A stretch of 15,016 nucleotides of DNA from Methylococcales bacterium (GTDB lineage: Bacteria; Pseudomonadota; Gammaproteobacteria; Methylococcales; Methylomonadaceae). Under the pieces are notes generated by a model. The model had not been told where the DNA came from, did no database searches, and worked only from the letters and a program-made list of their open reading frames with translations. Position numbers and translations under genes: made by a program. Position 1 is the stretch's first letter; each line of letters opens with the position of its first letter. Positions 15,014 to 15,016 of this stretch are shown here, piece by piece. Location of the stretch: the NCBI GenBank assembly GCA_023134955.1, contig JAGLUC010000309.1, forward strand, positions 1-15,016, in the 5' to 3' direction.

Positions 15014-15016
15014 ATT

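Noticed and set aside
1..15016. CRISPR array, tRNA or rRNA genes
   Set aside because: No regularly spaced repeats and no recognisable tRNA or rRNA sequence were seen on either strand.

Overview
The window reads as low-GC chromosomal DNA of a gammaproteobacterium. Three gene orders support this: dnaB-alr-radA, argC-erpA-anmK, and a predicted exosortase-associated acyltransferase. A marine Methylococcales-type methanotroph would fit the low GC, the acyltransferase and the BicA-like bicarbonate carrier. That placement is inference; nothing here names a species.

Layout. (1) 74-4750 is housekeeping. rpiA (minus) diverges from dnaB-alr-radA (plus): replicative helicase, alanine racemase and a recombination ATPase, with a 4-bp dnaB/alr overlap. 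(2) 4778-5788 is a minus-strand pair: a double-FHA protein, then a single-domain PilZ protein carrying both c-di-GMP motifs. They face radA tail to tail and have their own predicted promoter. (3) 5789-6404 has no gene but holds two hairpins, a TC tract and a probable promoter for the next gene. (4) 6405-8105 is a SulP/BicA-like transporter closed by a clear intrinsic terminator. (5) 8164-9017 is a GspE/PilB-type secretion ATPase pseudogene spread over three frames. (6) 9206-10810 is a tight two-gene unit: a ThiF/MoeB-like E1 adenylyltransferase followed with zero spacing by a LuxI/FeeM-like acyltransferase of the PEP-CTERM/exosortase-associated type. This is the most interesting part, because no characterised pathway I know joins these two enzymes. 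(7) A PIG3-type quinone oxidoreductase (minus) converges on it. (8) argC and erpA follow on the plus strand. (9) 13317-15016 is decayed: anmK with its middle removed, a hipA toxin-kinase fragment cut at a mobile-element end, and a 284-bp remnant of a REP-associated tyrosine transposase (RAYT) element with 25-bp inverted ends. An extra copy of one end lies between anmK and hipA.

How the genes work together. The housekeeping genes are independent core functions. The FHA and PilZ proteins suggest a phosphopeptide and c-di-GMP signalling pair. The carrier would import bicarbonate or another anion. The E1-acyltransferase pair may make an acylated small molecule or modify a carboxylate. A recurring theme is loss of gene interiors (the GspE-like gene, anmK, the RAYT element), seen alongside two probable CGA-to-TGA stop mutations.
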